Shown one piece after another: positions 60,301 through 64,000 of a stretch of 64,000 nucleotides of DNA. Within the stretch, counting starts at the first letter, position 1, and each line of letters starts with the position of its first letter. Under the pieces are notes generated by a model, which worked only from the letters and a program-made list of their open reading frames with translations, searched no databases and had not been told where the DNA came from. Origin of the DNA: Nymphaea colorata (Eukaryota > Streptophyta > Magnoliopsida > Nymphaeales > Nymphaeaceae); assembly GCF_008831285.2 (NCBI RefSeq), contig NC_045141.1, forward strand, positions 22,350,742 through 22,414,741, written 5' to 3'. The translations under genes were made by a program, and so were the position numbers.

Positions 60301-61180
60301 TGCGCCTCACGGGCAAGAAGACGACAGTACTCGCTTTATTTCTCTTTTCATGTAATTTGTTTACTCGATTAGACAAACATGGAAGTTTAAGTAAAACCTA
60401 CATAAAAAAGAAAAGGGTTGTCGATTATAAAGAAGATCTTATCGGATGAAGAGGAGATCTTATCAGAACGAGGTCAGAAAGATTATAGTGAAGATATATC
60501 TTCAATGATTGTTTTCATTTGCTGCGGATGGTAACAAAAGATCGGGCCACCTAAAACGTTAGTTATCTCTGGTTGGAGTCATCTTCGGACTCTGTTTGGT
60601 GAGGTGATGTGAGAAAAAAGTATCTGCTTTACAGGAATCTCGATGTGGGGGTCCGTGGATGAGACCAAGAGTGTGCTACGAAAATGTTCGTAATTTGGCC
60701 CATCTCGGTCCCTTTTGACACGGACAAGTTTTGAAGGGACAACACTTTGACAGTTGAAAACCGTCAAATCAATCGGCCCTATCTCGGTTTATATATATAT
60801 ATATATATATATCGATCTGTATCGCTTTTTTTCTTTGTTAGAAACAAAACAACTTAAAATATTTTCTATTAAGAAGAAAGAGACTATACACAGTTTAATT
60901 ACTATATTTTGTTTGGTACTTCAAAGTTCAAAGCTGTCCAATATTGTGGTTCACAGTGGGCGGTGATGATTTCAAAGCACAAAATTTGTAATCTCGTTTT
61001 TAAGTCCCAACGCGGTAGAGTTTTGTTTTTCTTTGCCTTTTCATTCATTGGTGCAAAGATGCAAATGGGTCGGATATAATTATGGCATGCAACAAGTTGG
61101 CATAGAGTGCTGGTCGGCCCACCCATGAGGCTTTTCATGTCATTCGTTGGGGTTCAGGTGTTTTATTTACTGGTGTGAAT
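57376..61180. other. intergenic, no gene seen
   Basis: Several short open frames occur, for example 59524-59817 on the minus strand and 59807-60156 on the plus strand. None has a domain I recognise. An (AT)n tract lies at about 60789-60812. The region is otherwise AT-rich with pyrimidine runs. Confidence 0.5.
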
Positions 61181-61446
61181 GGATTGGATTCAAATCAAAT
61201 ATATTTCTTTTTATCATATTCGTTTTTAAGATATTTATTGGGTTTATATTTGGTGTTTTAGTTACGAATGTCAACGGATTGGATTCAAATCAAATATATT
61301 TCTTTTTATCATATTCGTTTTTAAGATATTTATTGGGTTCATATTTGAATTGTAGTGAAAAATTGGATTCAAATCAAATATATTTCTTTTTATCATATTC
61401 GTTTTTAAGATATCTATTGGGTTCATATTTGAATTGTAGTGAAAAA
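61181..61446. repeat. three-copy tandem repeat, units of about 84-95 bp
   Basis: Copies start at about 61181, 61276 and 61361. Each contains GGATTCAAATCAAATATATT followed by TCATATTCGTTTTTAAGATAT and TATTGGGTT. Spacing is 95 bp and then 84 bp. The last two copies also share GAATTGTAGTGAAAA. A reading frame stays open across the array only because of the repeat; it is not protein-like. Confidence 0.92.
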
Positions 61447-62296
61447 AAGTTTATACTACATCCAAATAAAGAACATAAATAAAAACTGGAAAATGTGACC
61501 ATCCATTTATCCACCTGCCGGAAGTTGTTGCTGAGAACGGATTCCGGTGATTGAAATGCTGATTTGACTGCATTAATGAATCTGTAACTTTACATGGGGA
61601 TGTGCCCAAAGAGGAAGGACTGGCTCCATAGGCTTTGGGGACTTTTGGTAAGAGAAATTTTACGCGCTGAAGGCTCCAAACAAGCACGTAATTAAAACTT
61701 TTACCATGCGTCAAATTCCGCAGTTTCCTCAAAGTATGAAACTTTCTATGCATAAAGAATGCGTAAATGCTTTGTCATAACGAAAGGTTGGCTAAGATCT
61801 ATGGACCTAAGAAACGTACGCATGATGATTTAGTAGTTTGCAGATTTTCAACATCAAAGGTGCACGCGAGTGTATGAGAAAACGGATAAGTTGAAAGGAA
61901 ACAAATGACTGTCAAATCTTTGGCTTGTGGTTCAATTAAGTGCCAGATGACTCTTTCTTAATGGTAAATTTTTTCCTTTGCGTCGAACTTGTTCACATTC
62001 ATGACATGGGCCGCTATCTTGAAGCATCTAAAAGTCTGGCTATCACAACTCCTTGCCCCATGCCCGATAGATCCCATATCAGCCTGAGATCAGCAATTTG
62101 GAGCAAATATACTTTTAGAAAAACCAATAAACTCATGGATTTAGGTTATTACTGCTTAATTGTTTATCATTCATGGATCTCAAGGATTTTAGATATCAGA
62201 ATCTTGATCTTAAATACAGATGCCAATTGAAGAGCTTCAAGGATTAGCTGAATTTTTAAACTTTGCACTTTAACATTCATTGATCAAAAGTCAGCC
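61447..62296. other. intergenic, no gene seen
   Basis: I see no domain-bearing frame, RNA gene or repeat of note here. Confidence 0.45.
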
Positions 62297-62297
62297 A

Positions 62298-62395
62298 CCC
62301 ATAGATCTATGGTTCTCAATATGCAGTTCCTCATATATACCCATAGATCTATATGGTTCTCAATATGCAGTTCCTCATATATACCCATAGATCTA
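62298..62395. repeat. 42-44-bp tandem duplication
   Basis: The unit CCCATAGATCTAT(AT)GGTTCTCAATATGCAG and following CATATATA occurs twice (starts at 62298 and 62340). A partial third copy (CCCATAGATCTA) follows at 62384. The GATC-centred AGATCT palindrome recurs in each unit. Confidence 0.9.
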
Positions 62396-64000
62396 AGGGG
62401 AGCCACAAGCTCTCAGATTTAAAATCCAAAAACATGTAGATTGCTTCATCTTCGTAGCTTAAAAAAATCCTCAAATTTTTCTCAGAAGTTTCTTCTTCAT
62501 TTCTGAACTTTCTTTGTTTTGAACCGCTCAAACTTTTCGATCGCTCTTTTTTAATGAAGGAACGACTGACATTCGATCTCAATGTTCATCCCATTCACTA
62601 AACCTTCTCAAGAAGTTGCTCTTTATAGAAACCAATTATAAACGAATATATCAGACAAGCGCAACTAGACAAGAGGCGCCAAACTTCAACGAATGAAAAT
62701 TGAGTGGTGTTCAATGATTTCATAAAGCAGCAGATGTCCATTTGTCTAACCAACATGTCTGCTGACGCCTCCCCTTTTGAAGAAAGATGATTGGCCACAA
62801 TGAGAGCATTTGCTTTAAGGCCTGCAATTTTAGCAGTTAGACACATGGATCTGCTGTGGATCACGAAACTAAGTCTTTTTCCTTCGCCACTGTTCTTTTC
62901 CTTTCATCATATCAGGCGTTTCATTACTTTACGTAAGTAAGGTGTACATTCACCTTGCACTTATCGAGACGGAAAACAGTAAAAGGATGAAAGGTCATTG
63001 AAATTCTGGCGGTGATTCCAAAAACCAAAGATTCCCTTTCTCCAATTTGCATACTTTACGAAACTAAGCTAGTTTGGATGACATTAGAACTATGTTAAAA
63101 CGACCAATCTTTACGTTGCAGATGGAGATACTTTAGTTTACGTTGCACTCATCTTGAACCCTTTTCCAATTAAAGATGAGTCCTGAAAGGAAGTAACGTT
63201 AAAATTAGATTCCTAGCATGACTATAATTTATATCGATTAGATGGGCATATAAACAGTATACAATGATAAATATATATACACGCAAAAGTATGAGCTTTG
63301 ATTTGATGCTTAATCATAAGGTAGTGTTTGATAGTTTCAATCTCATATCCAATGGTGACCTGAAATTGGTGTTACGGGAGATCCACTGTTAAAACAAACT
63401 AGAGTTCTTGGCAGCGCGGATCTCATGTCCATGCGACATACATAGAGGGGAAAAAAAAACCTAGTGCCTGAGGGTGGTCGAACTTCAGATCCGCAGATCT
63501 GAGATACTTGGTCATTAGAGAACTGAAAATATCAGATCCGCGGCTACCAAACGAACTCAGATCAACACATGGCATTTGATAACGAAATGTATTATTGCAT
63601 TTTTAGAAGTGGTTAGGAGCAGTCAAAGAATTGATTCTATGATGGATAATGTTTGTTTTCTATTGTAGAATTTAGAAATTAATTTTGTTTTTATTTGCTT
63701 TTCACCACTTCTGGTTTCGCGTGTATCTGCAAAAAGATAAAACTTCTCCAAAATAATGGGTATTCATGGTTTTTTATTTTGCATTTGCAACGGACCGTGA
63801 TCTAAAAAAAAAATGAAGAAACGAAAAGCAAAATAACTAAACGATGTTCTTTTTCAAGGAAAAGAAGCAACATAAAATGGAGGTGATTGGATGACACAGA
63901 AAAAGATCATGTTATGGGAAAGTTGAATTTTACCTAAAACCAATTCTCTGGGAAATTAGCATTGCTGAATACCCTCTTTATTCTATTACTTACATGTTGA
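62396..64000. other. intergenic to window end, no gene seen
   Basis: AT-rich sequence with scattered short frames and no recognisable gene. Repeated AGATCCGC/AGATCTGAG words near 63470-63545 suggest an old repeat fragment. Confidence 0.45.

Noticed and set aside
61147..61482. 111-codon frame with repeated FFLSYSFLRYLLGSYLNCSE-like units
   Set aside because: Openness comes from a nearly in-frame tandem repeat of AT-rich DNA; composition is not protein-like.
1..64000. CRISPR array, bacterial operon or viral insertion
   Set aside because: The repeats seen are microsatellites, tandem duplications or plant mobile elements; no regularly spaced repeat-spacer pattern and no viral gene was found.

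Overview
The window is nuclear DNA from a flowering plant. Its genes have GT-AG introns and encode plant-type families: an R2R3-MYB factor, a class II trehalose-6-phosphate synthase and an ABCB transporter. Intergenic DNA is AT-rich with many (AT)n, (AC)n and (GA)n microsatellites. The coding sequence lacks the uniformly high third-position GC of grasses. I cannot name the species.

Six protein-coding genes are supported, and their exon phases join without gaps. (1) A minus-strand RWD-RBR E3 ubiquitin ligase of RNF14 type (406-8271, 7 coding exons, 690 aa) has a 4.3-kb first intron holding a MITE-like element. (2) THO7, a THO/TREX mRNA-export subunit, lies head-to-head on the plus strand (10240-11310). 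(3) NAA60, a membrane-associated N-terminal acetyltransferase, is on the minus strand (13143-14735). (4) A class II TPS is on the minus strand (17835-21420, 859 aa). (5) A full-length ABCB/P-glycoprotein of the ABCB2/10 type is on the minus strand (33738-41165, 10 exons, 1284 aa). (6) An R2R3-MYB of suberin/root type is on the minus strand (51489-52597, 305 aa). Apart from the shared promoter of genes 1 and 2, the genes are unrelated neighbours and do not form a pathway cluster.

The main structural event is a tandem segmental duplication. Unit 1 (about 14725-26056) runs from codon 5 of NAA60 through the whole TPS gene and beyond. Unit 2 (about 26057-31960) begins exactly where unit 1 ends. 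It repeats the NAA60 promoter and start codon, a broken 5' remnant of TPS, the TPS upstream region and the terminal block. Unit 2 has lost about 3.3 kb of TPS. Unit 1 carries a small LTR element resembling a TRIM (23619-24393) and a tRNA-derived SINE with target-site duplications (25235-25549). Unit 2 has neither, and it provides an aligned empty site for the SINE.

The regions 41.2-51.5 kb and 52.6-64 kb have no gene I can support. They hold microsatellites, several short tandem duplications and scattered repeats. I saw no CRISPR array, operon, rRNA or convincing tRNA, and no evidence of a new molecular system. The interest lies in the duplication history, the small retroelements and some gene-structure oddities.
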